Positions 13,440 to 25,374 are shown, numbered from the stretch's first letter. The stretch is 64,000 nt of DNA from Heterotrichella gracilis (GCA_032358255.1 JAULBX010025231.1:1-64000); one strand, 5' to 3'. Numbers and translations are program-made. The notes: generated from the letters alone by a model not told the origin.

Positions 13440-13575
13440 CCGCGCCTCGCAAGCTTGAGACGTGCACCTCCACCCCCAGACCCCCCTTCCCCGGTCCGAA
13501 GCGCGCAATTCCACCCCCAATCCCCCGCCTCACGAGCTTGAAATGCGCAATTCCACCCCCAGCAGATCCTTCACT
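13440..13575 (-). repeat. three imperfect copies of the ADNT1 terminal coding segment
   Basis: The segment around the ADNT1 stop (codons for GVELRISSS) recurs in decayed form near 13440-13480 and 13490-13525, directly downstream of the real terminus at 13530. The ccaccccca-type core of each unit is conserved. Confidence 0.65.
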
Positions 13576-16500
13576 TGCTCATAGGTCACAAACGCGATGG
13601 CGATGGAGGGCACCACCTTGACGTAGTTGGGCCACAGGCCCTGCAGGGGGGGGAAAGGGGTGGGGTGGTCAGTGTAAAGGGGAGGGCGATGGGTGGCGTG
13701 GTAAAGTTACGCCGGGCTTTTCATTGTTATTCTGTATTGCCTTTGTGTGGAAGAGGGGTGGTAAAATACGGATTTGGTGGCGATGGAGGGGACAACATTG
13801 ACGTAGTTGGGCCACAGGCCCTGCAGGGGGGGGAAAGGGGTGGAGTGGTCAGTGTAACGGAGGGGAGAGGGTGTGGTGTGGTGTGTGGCATAGTTTGAAC
13901 CTAGACAGGAAGCATGGGAACACAAACTTAGTTGATCAACCCCTTCTTCCATGCATTGAGCCGGCGGCCACCGCCCGGTATGGCCAGGGGTGTAATCTTA
14001 TACGCCAGGACTTCCCATGATGTACAAAGCACCCCCTGAACTGTCTCAATGCAGCCCACCCACCTTAAACAACCCCTGGAACCCTAAACCCTAAGCACCC
14101 ACCTTGAACAGCGCCTGGAACCTTAAACCCTAAGCACCCACCTTGAACAGCGCCTGGAACCCTAAACCCTAAGCACCCACCTTGAACAGCGCCTTGAACC
14201 CCTCCTCCCGCGCAGTGCGCACAAAGCAGTCGGTCATGCCTCGGTAGGACACCGCACCCCCCGATATCTCAGAATGGAGCGCAGCAGCCCCCTGCCAGCC
14301 TGACACCTGGCGCACCACAAATACACTCAGGAAAATGATATAGTTTTATAACATCTTGACATGGGCTGAATTCAAGGAAACGGAGCACCTGACACCTCCA
14401 CAAACAAAGCTCATTGTAATAGAACATGCATTTATATCGCCACATGCAAGGCTGATTGCTCATCTGGCTTGTGTGCCGGAATGCATGCAATAATAATAAT
14501 AACAAGATAATGCATTTATAAACTACTCCCACCACCTGCCAACAGAACCTTCGCCCTGTCCCAAAACCCTACCACAACCCCATCGCATAGCACCTGGAAC
14601 CGCCGCCGCACCACGTTGAATGGGTAGGCCACCGTCTGCCCCGCACTTCCCGCCCACCGCCCCGCACCACCCCAACCCTAACCCAAATCCCAGACCCTAC
14701 GAAATCTGCACCATTACAGCCAACAGCATGTCAACACCACCTAAAACCCTAGCACAATTCCCCTGCAGCGCACCTGTAACCGCCGCCGCACCACGTCGAA
14801 TGGGTAGGCCACCGTCTGTCCCGCAGTGCCCGCCACCGCCCCGCATGCAAGCCGCGTCACCACTGACAGCTGTCGCTCATCCCGCATCTCTGCAGGAAGG
14901 GGATAGGAGGGGGTTATTGCACGTTTGAAAGTATGAAAATAATTTAATACTACGTGTTTGTCTTATCTCCTATTCTCATTGTTATACAGAGTCATCTCAA
15001 TCCGATCATCCGATACATATAATATTTTATTCTTCTAAGAGGACTATCAAGCAAGGCACCTGGCCACAGACAGCTGGCGCTTGTCTTGCATCTCTGCATG
15101 GAAAAGGAGGGGGGTGTCATTGCAAGAAAAAGGAAAGGATTAACAAATGTTCCTGTCGTGACACTGTCCATTGCTTCCATAATGTCATGACACCAATAAA
15201 TACCCTTTCTTCCCTCACGATGACCCGCGTGGCGTGCATATGGCTTTTCTCAGGGTTCCAATTAGGGTTTCAAGTAGGGTATCCCGCGCACCGTAGTGTA
15301 TGAGCAGCCAGTGCTTGAGCGTCTCGTACACCGCAAAGTTGAGGCCCATGTAGGGGACCACCCCGATGACGCTGGGCAGCCACCCCTTGTACAGCGCAAG
15401 CACCCCTTCCTCCCTCACAATCACCCGCGTGGCATGCAGGATGCCCCGGTACTGCTGGTTGGTGCCCTCCTGGACTGATAGCCTGCCGCGCACCTACACA
15501 TGTGGATGAGGACAAAGCTTAGGTGGGTGTTTTTTATGTCTGTGTGTGTATGGTGTGGGCAGGCTTATTGTGCAGATGGCGCGGGTAGTTGTATATATAT
15601 GTTTTCTTTTTTGCCAACGATGACCAGCGTGGCGTGCAGTATGCCCCGGTACTGCTGGTTGGTGCCCTCCTGGACCGACAGCCTGCCTCACACCTATACA
15701 GGGGGACGAGGAGGGTCCGTTGGGTATTTCCTTTGTGTGCCTGTGCCTGTGTGGGCGTGGGTCCAATACTGAGGGAGATATTGGGTGTGGGGGTAGCTTG
15801 CAAGCCCATTGGTGTGTTATACAATGGCCCGCGCGGCGTGCATGGTGCCCCAGTACTGTCAGTGTGTGCCCTCCTACACAGCCTGCCGAGACCTAGGGTC
15901 AAGGGGGTGGTGTGCAGGATTTGGGGCCTTTTTTGGGAGAGGATCATTGTGCAGGCGCCATGGGGCGCTTGCGTCGTGTGAAGGTGGCATGCATGCTGCC
16001 CCAGTACCAAACTCCCTGGAGTAACACCTGGCGTGCACGCACAGAAGGGGGTTCTGTAGGGTTTAGGGTTTCTTCCTGCGTAGGAAGGAAGACCCACTGG
16101 GAGGGGAGGATACTGGCTTTGCACAAAAAGTAGTGTTTTTTTCTGCAGGGGTGCAGGCTTGCCTGGTTTAGGGTTTTTAGGTACTGCCGGTGGGTGCCCT
16201 CTTGGACCGAAAGCCTGCCACGCACCTAAACAGGGGAAACAGGTGGTGTCAATGTGGATGCAATGCAATCATTCAGGGGTGCCGGCAGCAATCTTTTTGT
16301 CTGCAGCAGGTTTTCAATTTTTTAAAAATAATTGGAAGTAAAAACGCTGTAGACTTCATGACCAGTTGTAATGCTTTGCAAAGAGCCTATTGTTCATTTC
16401 CTCCCCCTGCACCATGTCCAGCGGGAACGTCGCCGACATGCCGATGATCCCCGCAATGGCGCCCACTGTGCGCTGCAGAAACGGTGCCAATCACTTGCTT

Positions 16501-19038
16501 CAAGCAGACAATCGCCTGTTCCCCTGGCATTGAACTAAGGCATTTTTCAACGGGGTCTGCAGGGTTCAGGCAGGGTTTTTGTAGGGTTTCTGCTTCGCAC
16601 CATGTCCAGCGGGTAGGTCGCCGACATTCCGATGATCCCAGCAATGGCGCCCGCCGTGAGCCGCAGGAAGGGCGTCATCTGGCCATCCCCCCCGTGCTGC
16701 CGCATCTCGTAGGAAATCAACCTGCAGGCATGCAGTGGCACCATTTGTTCCCCCTTCTCACATGGGACACATGCCCTGGTCAAGCGCGGCCCGGATGCCA
16801 TTGCATGGTCAGGGCTTGTCAAGGTCAGAGGCAGGGGTGCTGAGCGGCGCAGCCTGTGCCAGGGAAGGGCGCCATGTCATTTGGCCGCCACCCCCGTGCT
16901 GCCGCACCTAGTAGGAAATCAACCTACAGGCATGCCACGTCGGGGTCACGGCAGCGTCTAAGGCCTGTTGTGCGGCTGGATGTGTGGCGGTGATTGGGCG
17001 GTTATTAGGGCTGGCGCAGGGCTGTGCACCCAGGGGCGGTGTGATTCAGGGTTGTGCGCATGGCAGGGCATAGGGGGCACCGCGCTGTAGGGAGGCCCAG
17101 TGAAACATGGGCTGATCTCGCGATTCCACGATTTAGCTGCGTTGACACCGCCAGTGCAAAGACGGTATAAGCACTGCCAAGGTGGTTATACCCAGGCAGG
17201 GATGGTTGGCAGTGCCTATAGTGCACGACATGTTGGACAGTGTGCACCATGTGCATTAGTACTAATCTAGCTGCACCTTTGCATTTCTGGAACGCATGAA
17301 AGGAAGGAAGGAAGCAAGTGCAGCAGGGTTTTGCCGCCTACCCACCTAATGAGCAGTTCATATGCCAGGAACTTAATTGCCAAGTTGGGCACGATGCAAT
17401 CGGTGCCTAATCGCCCTTGAACACGCTTCGGGGGTTCTGAGATAAGGTGTGTGCAGCGCATTCTGTCCCATCTGGTGAGCCCCTCGTGGAGTTTTAGGGT
17501 TTAGCGTTTAGGGTTTTAGGGCTTTGCCAGCGCCCTGCACCACCTGGTGAGCCCTTCACTGGAGTTTTAGGGGTTAGGGTCTTGCCAGCGCGCAGCAGCT
17601 TACCTGGTGAGCTGCTCGTAGGTCAGGAACTTGATTGCAGAGTTTGGCACAATGCGAATGCAGTTGGCGCCGTTTGCCCTTGAAGATGCCGCGCATGATT
17701 TAGGGTTTAGGGTTTAGGGCTTGTGCAGTGCACCCAACCCGATGAGGTGCTCCTAGGGTACATGGCTTAGGGTTTTGCCAGCGCGCCGCGCCTCACCTGG
17801 TAAGCTGCTCGTAGGTCAGGAACTTGATTGCAGAGTTGGGAACAATCCGAATGCAGTTGGCGCCATTTCCCTTGAACATGCCGCGCAGCCCCTCCTTCTT
17901 AGCCATGTGCATGAGGCCCTGCGTGCAGGAACAAAACCCTAAGCCTCGTGCCCTGAACCCTAGAAATGGTACATGCCGCGCAGCCCCTCCTCCTTAGCCG
18001 TGTGCATGAGGCCCTGCATGCAGGAAGCCCGGGGGCATCACAAGCCAATGTGGCCCTTGCCCCTGTCCCTTGCTTTGCTTGTATATAAACCTATACCCTG
18101 AATTCTAGGGCCTAGCCACGCACCTGTTATACCAGGTATACGCATATGCATACGCATTCTCCTGCCCAGGCCATTGAAACCCTAGACCCCGCACCCTAGC
18201 CCTCACCCCTGTAAAACACCCCCTGAGTAACCCTGCACCCAGAACCCTAGACCTTAGGTCCACACCTGCCACACCCCTGTGTAGACCTTCTCCTTGCCCT
18301 GCACCTGCATCAGGAGCTAGGGCCAGGTCCAAAACCCTAGATTGTACGGCGTAAACCCTAGACCCAGAAACCCTAGACCCTAGGTGCGCACCTGCCACAC
18401 CCCTGTGTACACCTTCTCCTTGCCCTGCACCTGCATCAGGATCTTGAGGCGCTCTAGGGGAGCAACAGCAGTGCGGGAGCTGCAGGGGAGGAAATGGGAG
18501 GGGATGAGTGAACACCTTGCAACAGCAGTGCGGGAGCTGCAGGGGAGGTGATGGGGGAACAGATAAGTAAACATAGTAAGTGACCACGTATCCTGTCCAA
18601 TAGATACATTGGGCGGGAAGGTGTGGGAGGGGGGGGGTCAAAGTAGCAAAGGGCCGACTTCCAGCACTGGCGGAGGCTGCGCCATGGCTATGGATGCATG
18701 TGGGAGTGCATGTCCGTGGTGGTTGCGGTACCCATATGTAAAGCGCCCCTTGCCCCTCCCCCAACTGCCACCAGGGACTAAACACTGCGTTTTAAGTGGT
18801 GCCACACACCGCATACCCGGGTGAGCGGTGTAGGGTTTAGGATGCTACAGTGGCAGGCCTGTGAATGCTCCATCACTGATGGCATCAGCTGTGAATGTTA
18901 GCATTTTGGGGTGGGTGGAGGGTTGCAGGGGTTGTGGTGTACGTACAGTCCGCCCGCCACTCCACCCGCTACCAGAGACTTGAAGACTGCGTTCCATGAC
19001 AGGGCGCGCTGCTTGGGGTTGGTTTTGTCTTCAGGCAT
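13530..19038 (-). CDS. ADNT1: mitochondrial adenine nucleotide transporter, ADNT1-like (8 exons, 325 aa)
   Basis: Exons (minus): 19038-18947, 18479-18392, 17918-17797, 16721-16601, 15493-15292, 14889-14774, 14306-14181, 13640-13530, in total 978 nt with a TGA stop. Three mitochondrial-carrier repeats are visible, each with a PxD/ExxK/R signature: PLERLK (about 38-43), PLDMVR (138-143), PFDVVR (238-243). Segments such as FKGNGANCIRIVPNSAIKF, GWLPSVIGVVPYMGLNF and the end GVELRISSS match the plant ADNT1 group, which exchanges AMP or ADP for matrix ATP across the inner mitochondrial membrane. No EF-hand extension is seen, so it is not the calcium-regulated ATP-Mg/Pi carrier. The Met at 19038 was taken as start; an upstream 5' exon cannot be excluded. 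Exon 5 uses a TAG acceptor. Nearly every exon has decayed edge copies in its introns. Confidence 0.93.
13765..13830 (-). repeat. decayed copy of ADNT1 exon 8 start
   Basis: This block repeats the acceptor and first codons of exon 8 (GLWPNYV, then VPSIA), about 175 bp upstream in gene sense, together with the same poly-C tract. Confidence 0.8.
14058..14193 (-). repeat. 39-bp tandem array at the exon 7 donor of ADNT1
   Basis: Four units start at 14061, 14100, 14139 and 14178. Each unit holds the end of exon 7 (codons for ALFK), the donor GTGGGTGC, a CCCTAAA-type motif and, in most units, a CAG triplet (the first unit is more divergent and its CAG is altered). The unit length is 39 bp, a multiple of three. 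The unit joined to the body of exon 7 is the one ending at 14181. Confidence 0.9.
14585..14670 (-). repeat. decayed copy of ADNT1 exon 6 end
   Basis: It repeats the exon 6 end with its donor and the codons for QTVAYPFDVVRRR, with indels, about 180 bp downstream in gene sense. A further copy of the exon 6 start (RDERQLSV region) lies near 15045-15105. Confidence 0.8.
15600..16235 (-). repeat. several decayed copies of ADNT1 exon 5 start
   Basis: Blocks near 15610-15695, 15825-15895, 15975-16030 and 16170-16230 repeat the start of exon 5 (RGRLSVQEGTNQQY with its acceptor) to varying extents. The block at 16170-16230 is best preserved and even keeps an acceptor, so it could act as a decoy exon. 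Confidence 0.8.
16395..16930 (-). repeat. decayed copies of both ADNT1 exon 4 edges
   Basis: A copy of the exon 4 end (IIGMSATYPLDM) lies near 16400-16470, and a copy of its start (ISYEMRQHGG) near 16860-16930. The real exon is 16601-16721. Confidence 0.8.
17320..18020 (-). repeat. decayed copies of ADNT1 exon 3
   Basis: Around the real exon (17797-17918) are partial copies near 17330-17440, 17590-17700 and 17965-18020. They carry variants of NCIRIVPNSAIKFLTYEQL or of GLMHMAKKEGLRG, separated by TTTAGGG motifs. Internal stops and indels mark them as relics. Confidence 0.85.
18255..18565 (-). repeat. decayed copies of ADNT1 exon 2 edges
   Basis: A copy of the exon 2 end (VYTGVWQ region) lies near 18260-18320. 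A copy of its start, with acceptor and the codons SRTAVA, lies near 18520-18560, about 58 bp before the true acceptor. Confidence 0.8.
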
Positions 19039-20499
19039 TGCAGGTGACGTGGACAAGTTGCGCTCTGCAAGCCTCAGCAGCGCGCACACACTCCAAATAT
19101 GCTGTCCCTTCCACCTCTCGCGCTCACAGTCACTGGCAACAAGGGGGGGTTGTCAGGAACCCCTGCAATGCATGGCATGCAAAGGAGGCTGTGCAGGGTA
19201 ACGTGAAGACATTCAGTAGCATATGGTTTGTACTATGGGAGTATGGACGCAAATAGTAGCAAACAGGTGCTCGTTTAGCGAGAGGAGGTGACGTAACTGG
19301 CAGGTGCAATCAACGGGTGATGGCACTGCCATCTCGACACAGACAGGGGATCCTCGGGGCACTGTGAGCAAGGTACGTCACTGCATTCACGCCTGTGCGT
19401 CACCAGCATGACCAAGATGCTGCACATCACTCTAGCTGCGTACGGCCTGGGGTTTGCGTCGGCAAGAAAGCTGTTCCGTGTAGTGCAGTAACTTACGTGG
19501 CATGGGGAAAAAGTAGATTCAAGCGCACATTCCAACAAACCTATCCGAAGCAGGCTGCATACTCGTGTCCTGTGAAGTCTAGAGTACTTCTAGACCTTCA
19601 TTACAACCACAACCCGCCTCTATCTGCTGTTCGAGAAGGCAAGCTTACCCCAACCAAAGGTTTTACAGTGTGATGCGTCAGTACTGATGCGGTCTCATTC
19701 CTGCCAACCACCACCGACCCAACATCCAGAAGAGGCCAGAACGAGACGAATATCGGTTACCGTTCCCCAACCCAAGTTGGAGTACCGTAACTTGCGCATC
19801 CTGGCCTTCTATTGGTAGCCATAACTCACCTGGAATGATGAAGGGTGTCGTCAGCCTATCTGAGGTGTCCTCTCACCACCCCAACCTGTCTATGCTTCCT
19901 TTGACAGGCGACATAGCTGCAATCCCCACACAGTGTAGTGCCAGTCGTAACACCAAAGCGGGTTCCCCAACCCAGCTTTCGCGAAACAGTTGTTGTTGGC
20001 AAGTGGATTTGAGTTGCAACCCCCTGGATTCCTCGAGACAACAGGCCGGCCCACTGCCCCACTTTGATGCACACCCGGGTTGTTTGGGAAACCAAGAGGA
20101 CAAACAACCCTGGAGCCTGTGCAATGCAGCAGTGTGTTTGCCTACAACCAGTATTTTACCAGCCATAAATACCGATAGAGTGATCCACAGAATGATCAGA
20201 GCCCCAATTGGGTCAATAATTGGCATTCAATGTAATATCTTGGCCGGTCTGGAAAACCCTACATCGAGGCACTAGTCTAGATGGATTTGAAATCCTACAC
20301 GGATGAGAGAACACCCTATCCGCAACAAAAACAACCCTAGCCGGACCTGAAATTCAATCCGACTCGATGATCGAGCTTTGGAAAACTGCTGCAGCCTGGT
20401 TTATAAGCTGTAGCCGCCACCATCCTCCCCTCTTTCATCATGGCTCTGTAAGCTCGGAAGACGGGCACTGAAGGGTTGCACTTGTAGAGCAAGTGCACG
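19039..20499. promoter_or_regulatory. divergent spacer between ADNT1 and RPS9
   Basis: This 1.46-kb spacer holds the 5' regions of two head-to-head genes. I see no coding exon. A TTTATAAG element lies near 20399-20406 upstream of RPS9, followed by a pyrimidine-rich tract at 20421-20438. Both are plausible but unproven core promoter parts. Confidence 0.35.
20440..20451 (+). other. short upstream reading frame (M-A-L-stop) before RPS9
   Basis: ATG at 20440 followed by GCT CTG TAA lies 60 bp before the RPS9 start. The TAA overlaps a GTAAGC donor-like sequence, so the ATG may instead belong to a 5' leader exon. Confidence 0.35.
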
Positions 20500-23400
20500 A
20501 TGCCTCACATATCGTATTACCGTAACTGTGAGTGGCGCACGCCTTCGCCTGACGAGTCGCCTGCAGCATGAACATGCACCTCCATTGTTTCACTTCCATA
20601 AGGCACATACACGGCTGCTTTGTAACTTACATCAATAACCAAACCCTTTTGTCCCTCCCAGACCTTAAAACTTTCCACCCAAGCACCTTACTGTCACCTG
20701 CAGCCTGCCATGCATCGCCCATCTGCACAACCACAGCTCTGGGTTGTAACCACACCAAAAACACTGAACCAACGCCTTTCTATCCTCCCCAGACGGTAAG
20801 ACCTTCAAGAAGCCACGTCGTCCCTTCGAGAAGGAGCGCCTGGATGGCGAGCTGAAGCTGGTGGGCGAGTTCGGCCTCCGCAATAAGCGCGAGCTATGGC
20901 GCGTGCAGATGGTTCTGTCCAAGATCCGCAAGTCAGCCCGTACCCTGCTCACCCTCGATGACAAGGACGCCAAGCGCATCTTCGAGGGGGAGGCGCTGCT
21001 GAGGCGCATGTACAAGTATGGCCTCCTGGACGAGCAGCAAAACAAGCTTGATTACGTGCTGGCACTGACGCCCCAGGACTTCCTGGAGAGGCGCCTCCAG
21101 ACGCTGGTGTTCAAGCTGGGCCTCGCCAAGAGCATCCACCACGCGCGCGTGCTCATCAGGCAGCGCCACATCAGGTGGGTGGGGGGGAATGGGTGGTAGA
21201 AGTGAGATGGTGCACTGGGCATTGGGGAAGTGCATTTCATGGTGGTGGGAAGCAGGGAACCCTATCGCAGACCCTAGTGTTCAAAGGGTGGGTCTGGCTA
21301 AGAGCATTTACCGCGCGCGTGTGCTCAGCAGGCAGCGCCACATCAGGTGGGTGGGGTGGGATACGGCGGTGGGGTGGGGTGGGGGATACATGGTGGCAAG
21401 GAGGGTGGCTGCGGTATTCAGACTGGGGGTGAGGGTGGGTGGCGAGCATACTCCAGGTGTGCGCGCTGATGAGGCAGAGGGGCATCTGGGGCCTGGGACA
21501 GGGGGTAACGCCACTATAAGACGAAGACAATGCAGTGCAGCAGCACCCATGCAGCCAGTAAAACCAGGGCAAAGTGTGGAGTATGCATCTGGCAGTCACA
21601 ATGGAGGCGCGTGCTAACAGCAAAGAATCCTAGCATTGCCAGCCAGCGGCCAAGCGCCGTGTGGCACAGCACAGGTACCCAGCCGGTGTGGTTGTGGGTG
21701 TGGCTATGCGGCGGTTTGATGGGCCGGCGCGGTGGTGTGCGTGGGTCAGCGACCATGCCTCAGTTCCAGGGAACGTGGCTGCTCCTTATGGTAGGAACCG
21801 CTGGGCGGGTATGCAGTAGGGGTACAAGTGGAAAGCAACCTGGTGGCGAGGGGGCAATCCAGCTGTAGCCTGAAACATTGGAGCACCAGGTGACTGGACA
21901 ATGGTAAATAGACTGGACATTCAGTGCGTGCAGCCGGAGCAGTGCGCGATGCCATTTAGCAACGAGAGCACGTGTGCACACTGTTTAGGGTGTAGGATTT
22001 TAGGGTTTAGGATTTTTTTCAGCAACGAGTGCACGTGTGCACAGCCGCCCATGTGGCAGGTGGGTGCTGAGTATGGCGTAGCGGCCACTCCACGTCCATT
22101 GCGCTTGGTTGGTGGTCGCAGCCGTTGTTGAGCGGATAGCGGGATGCAGCCTGGACTGTATTCATCACAGCACACAGCCACTGGGAACCACGCTGCGCCA
22201 CCTACAGCAGCATACCAGCCGGCAACAAGGTTTCAACCAAAGGCAGTGGGCAAGCATCTGGTTTGACCTTATTGGTGGCTAGCCAAGTGTGGGGATTGGG
22301 GTTTTGAACAATTTCGGGTCGGATTTTTGGGGGCAGGTACACCCAGCGCGCGCCTGTCCATGGGTGGCTATTGAGGCACAGGCAGAACAGCCCCGAGGCA
22401 CAGGCGAATCAGCCGACGGGTTGCATGTGGGGGTGGGGGTTTGATGGGTTGGTTGACGGGGCTTAGCAGCAAAATGTGGGCGAGCAGATTGTAAACATTC
22501 CCTCCTTCCTGGCGCATGCAGCCAGAACCCTAAACCCTAGTAACTAAACCCTAAACCCTTGGTGCCGCAGGGTGGGCAAGCAGATTGTGAACATCACCTC
22601 CTTCCTGGCGCTTGTAGCCAGAACCCTAAACACCAGTCACTAAACCCTAAACCCTTGGTGCCGCAGGGTGGGCAAGCAGATTGTGAACATCCCCTCCTTC
22701 CTGGTGCGCGTCGACAGCCAGAAGCACATCGACTTCGCCCTCAACAGCCCCTTCGGCGGCGGCAGGGCGGGGCGCAACAAGCGCAGGTCACAGAAGTGAG
22801 TGGAACCCTAGACCCCAAAACCCTGCATCACAGAAGCGAGCGGAAACCCTAGGCACTAAACCTAAAATCTGAAATTGTGGACAGCCTGAAGCACACCGAC
22901 TTTGCGCTCAACAGCCCCTTAGGTAGCGGCAGGGTGGGGTGCAACAAGGTCACAGAAGTTTGTAAAATTTCAAATCCCTAAAGTTTTGAGCACAGGAAAG
23001 GAGTGTGACTTTTAGCCCACAACCCTAACACCGCAAACCCTAAGCATATTGAATCGTCCCCTTGTGAGGTGTAGGTCTGGGCACAACCAGCGCAGGTCAC
23101 AGAAGTGCACAAAACCCTAACGTGTAAAACCCTAATATTGGACCTAAGCGCGGTGCTTTGTGAACCGTAGTGTTTGGACCTATGCACCTCATTTTGTGCC
23201 CTTTGACAGAGGCAGGGTGGGCGGGTAATTGCTGGCAAAAAGTGTGTTGTGTATCCGATCTATCAGGTGTTTTGGGCAGGCCACAGCATTTGGTTTCAAT
23301 GTGTCTGTGCACCCATCGTGCATGCATGCAGCAGTGCCACTGTTGTTTTCCATGTCAGTAAATTACAAGTACAGTGAGCAGTATTCTCCGACAGTCTAAT

Positions 23401-23925
23401 GAGCCCGAGTTGGCTCCTTCATGACTGTCTCAAAATTCTGTAAATTCCTGAAGTATTGTGCAAGCGTACGCATTGTGGACGATCCTGCACACCAGCACAT
23501 GCCGATCGCTTGTGGCTGCATGTGTGAGGTGCACATCCAGACTTTTGCATTGCATGAAGCAACGCAAGTTTCCTCAAAACGTTTGATATTTTATTAAATA
23601 AATGATGTTGTTCAACACACTAGTGCTCGTAGCATCTGCACAGGTGCTAGCATGGTCCCGCCAAACCCTAAACCCTACATTTATTGTCACCCCAGGTCCA
23701 AGAAGGCCAACAGCTAAACCTTTTACCCGTAATTTCGCCCCTATTCCACCCTAAACCTTGATTTGCCTCTTTAAGTGTGCAGCTTTTGTGGTGAAACACT
23801 TTTGTTGAACCTCCGACCTTTTTGCAAGCCCAAATCATCGTTAATTTACCTGTGTTTTTTGCCACTGCAGGTCCAAGAAGGGCGGCGGCGGTGGCGACGA
23901 CGGCGATGAGGACGACGAGGAATAG
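20500..23925 (+). CDS. RPS9: 40S ribosomal protein S9 (uS4), 4 exons, 197 aa
   Basis: Exons: 20500-20527, 20793-21174, 22667-22795, 23871-23925, giving 594 nt with a TAG stop. The start reads [14 protein letters not shown], close to plant RPS9. Exon 2 has the conserved core ([36 protein letters not shown]) and enters the S4 RNA-binding region (about residues 106-170: [35 protein letters not shown]). The C-terminus is acidic (GDEDDEE), as is usual. The protein binds 18S rRNA in the small subunit and supports decoding fidelity; this is family knowledge. Decayed copies of exon edges occur in each of the last two introns. A second candidate last exon lies at 23696-23717. Confidence 0.96.
21260..21360 (+). 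repeat. decayed copy of the RPS9 exon 2 end
   Basis: About 90 bp repeat the end of exon 2, from the [15 protein letters not shown] codons to the donor, with substitutions and a frame break. It begins about 90 bp after the true donor. Confidence 0.85.
22465..22620 (+). repeat. two decayed copies of the RPS9 exon 3 start
   Basis: Copies begin near 22471 and 22571, each about 100 bp before the next. They carry the start of exon 3 ([11 protein letters not shown]) but then diverge. The second copy keeps the CCGCAG acceptor intact, so it is a potential decoy. Confidence 0.85.
22870..23110 (+). repeat. two decayed copies of the RPS9 exon 3 end
   Basis: Blocks near 22880-22962 and 23065-23108 repeat the end of exon 3 ([11 protein letters not shown] and NKRRSQK) with losses, inside the last intron. 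Confidence 0.8.
23696..23717 (+). other. possible alternative last exon of RPS9
   Basis: After a CCCCAG acceptor, the phase-matched sequence codes SKKANS and stops (TAA 23715-23717). Its first ten bases are the same as the start of the terminal exon at 23871. Use of it would replace the acidic tail by a short neutral one. Confidence 0.45.
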
Positions 23926-23986
23926 GCTAAACCCTTTGGGTTTTAGGGTCTGGATTGGTGCGCCACCGCTGCTGCGCTCAGCAGGC

Positions 23987-23991
23987 TGTAA
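23987..23991 (+). terminator. TGTAA polyadenylation-type signal after RPS9
   Basis: TGTAA lies 62 nt past the stop codon. Chlorophyte algae commonly use TGTAA as poly(A) signal. Short motif, so only suggestive. Confidence 0.3.
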
Positions 23992-25370
23992 AGCTTTCCT
24001 CCAGGATCCTCCACTACTTTATCAGAATATAGTATTATATCGTAGTATAATGCATCAAGTAGCATTGTTCCGAGCCGCCTTGCGCTGGCCTCGTATATGC
24101 ATATGCATATAGTTACCCTGGAGGCTAGCCTCTCGCCATGCAACCCTGTCCAGCACAAGTCGCACATTCATACGCATATGCGTATGGGGGGCATCTGGGA
24201 CATCTGTGTGTGAGATATGTGTCCATCGAAGCTGCTATAGGGGGTTTGCTCCTTGGAGGTATGGCCTGTGACAGTCCCCGTGAGTGCCACTTGGGGATGC
24301 CATGGCAGTAGGTCGTCCAGCGGTTGTTTTCACTGGCGGGAACGGGCATCCAAGTTGGCATTGCTGAGCCACAAGCTTGGCATTGCTGAGCCACTAGTGA
24401 CTCACAGGCTGTGCATACTATGCTATTAGCACCGCCGGTGGCGTAGCCGAGGCAGGCACGTGGTACCACTGGTAGGCTGTTGACCCTAGCCTAGGGTCCA
24501 CGCAGGCATATTTAGAACCATATGCATGCAAGAACCCGAATATGTGGGCGAGCGCTGCACACCGTGGAGTAGTTTATTACGCAATTGGAGGCGCCTATTG
24601 CAGGCCGGCACTGGTGACACCTGTTGCAACGCACGGGGGAAGGGCCTCCGAAACTGGGGCAGGTGTCGCCTGCAAGGTACAGATCTAGATGCCGTGTGGT
24701 CCGACGACTACCAGCGCAGAGCCCCAGGCTGCTGCTTGATGCAGTCGTGGTTGGCAGCAGTAAACCACCTGGCGCGTTCTGCAACGGTTGTCACGCGCTA
24801 GGAGTGGTGGACACCGAATCATTGGAAGGCACAGGGACATAAACAACGTCTGCGCGGCCTGCGAGAGACCCGCGGGAGCCGCGCAGCCCCTTGCTTCGAC
24901 CGACAACCCGTGGCGCTATACTTGTGGGTCGCGCAAGGTCCGCTTGTATATCTATCCGTGTAGGGCGCATGCCGTGCTCACCCCAAATGTATGCATGCAT
25001 ATAGGTGTGTGTAACAGGGTTACAGCGTGACAGCTAAGGGGGGGTAAGTGACCGAGTTCAAAACACGTAACAAACCTCAACCTCTTCGTCGCCACGCGCC
25101 ACTTGGCAGTGTTCCTCCCCTGCACCCCCCCCCCCTGCTCCATATGCCCCCCTGCCGCTGCCATGCACTCACCCCACCCTCCACCCTCTCCTGCCGCCTC
25201 ATCCCCCTTCCCCACCCTCCCACAGCCCCCATACACCCGCATCCCACCAGGGTGGCGACCCCCGACACCACCGCCTGCACCTCCAAGACCCAACCGCACC
25301 CAATGCTGCCACCCACCACCCCTTATACATCCCTCAGTCCCCTTCCCCCCCTCTATCACAGCCCCCTCAC
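23992..25370. other. spacer between RPS9 and the tail-anchor gene
   Basis: No domain-bearing frame is seen. A GC-rich, C-rich tract from about 25100 leads into the next gene; its long open frames on both strands are a result of base composition. Confidence 0.4.
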
Positions 25371-25374
25371 CACC

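Noticed and set aside
18105-18785. 226-residue open frame on the minus strand
   Set aside because: It is a composite of ADNT1 exon 2, its decayed copies and intron sequence in the wrong frame.
19835-20275. 146-residue frame between ADNT1 and RPS9
   Set aside because: No domain, low-quality composition, open on both strands, and it lies where both promoters are expected.
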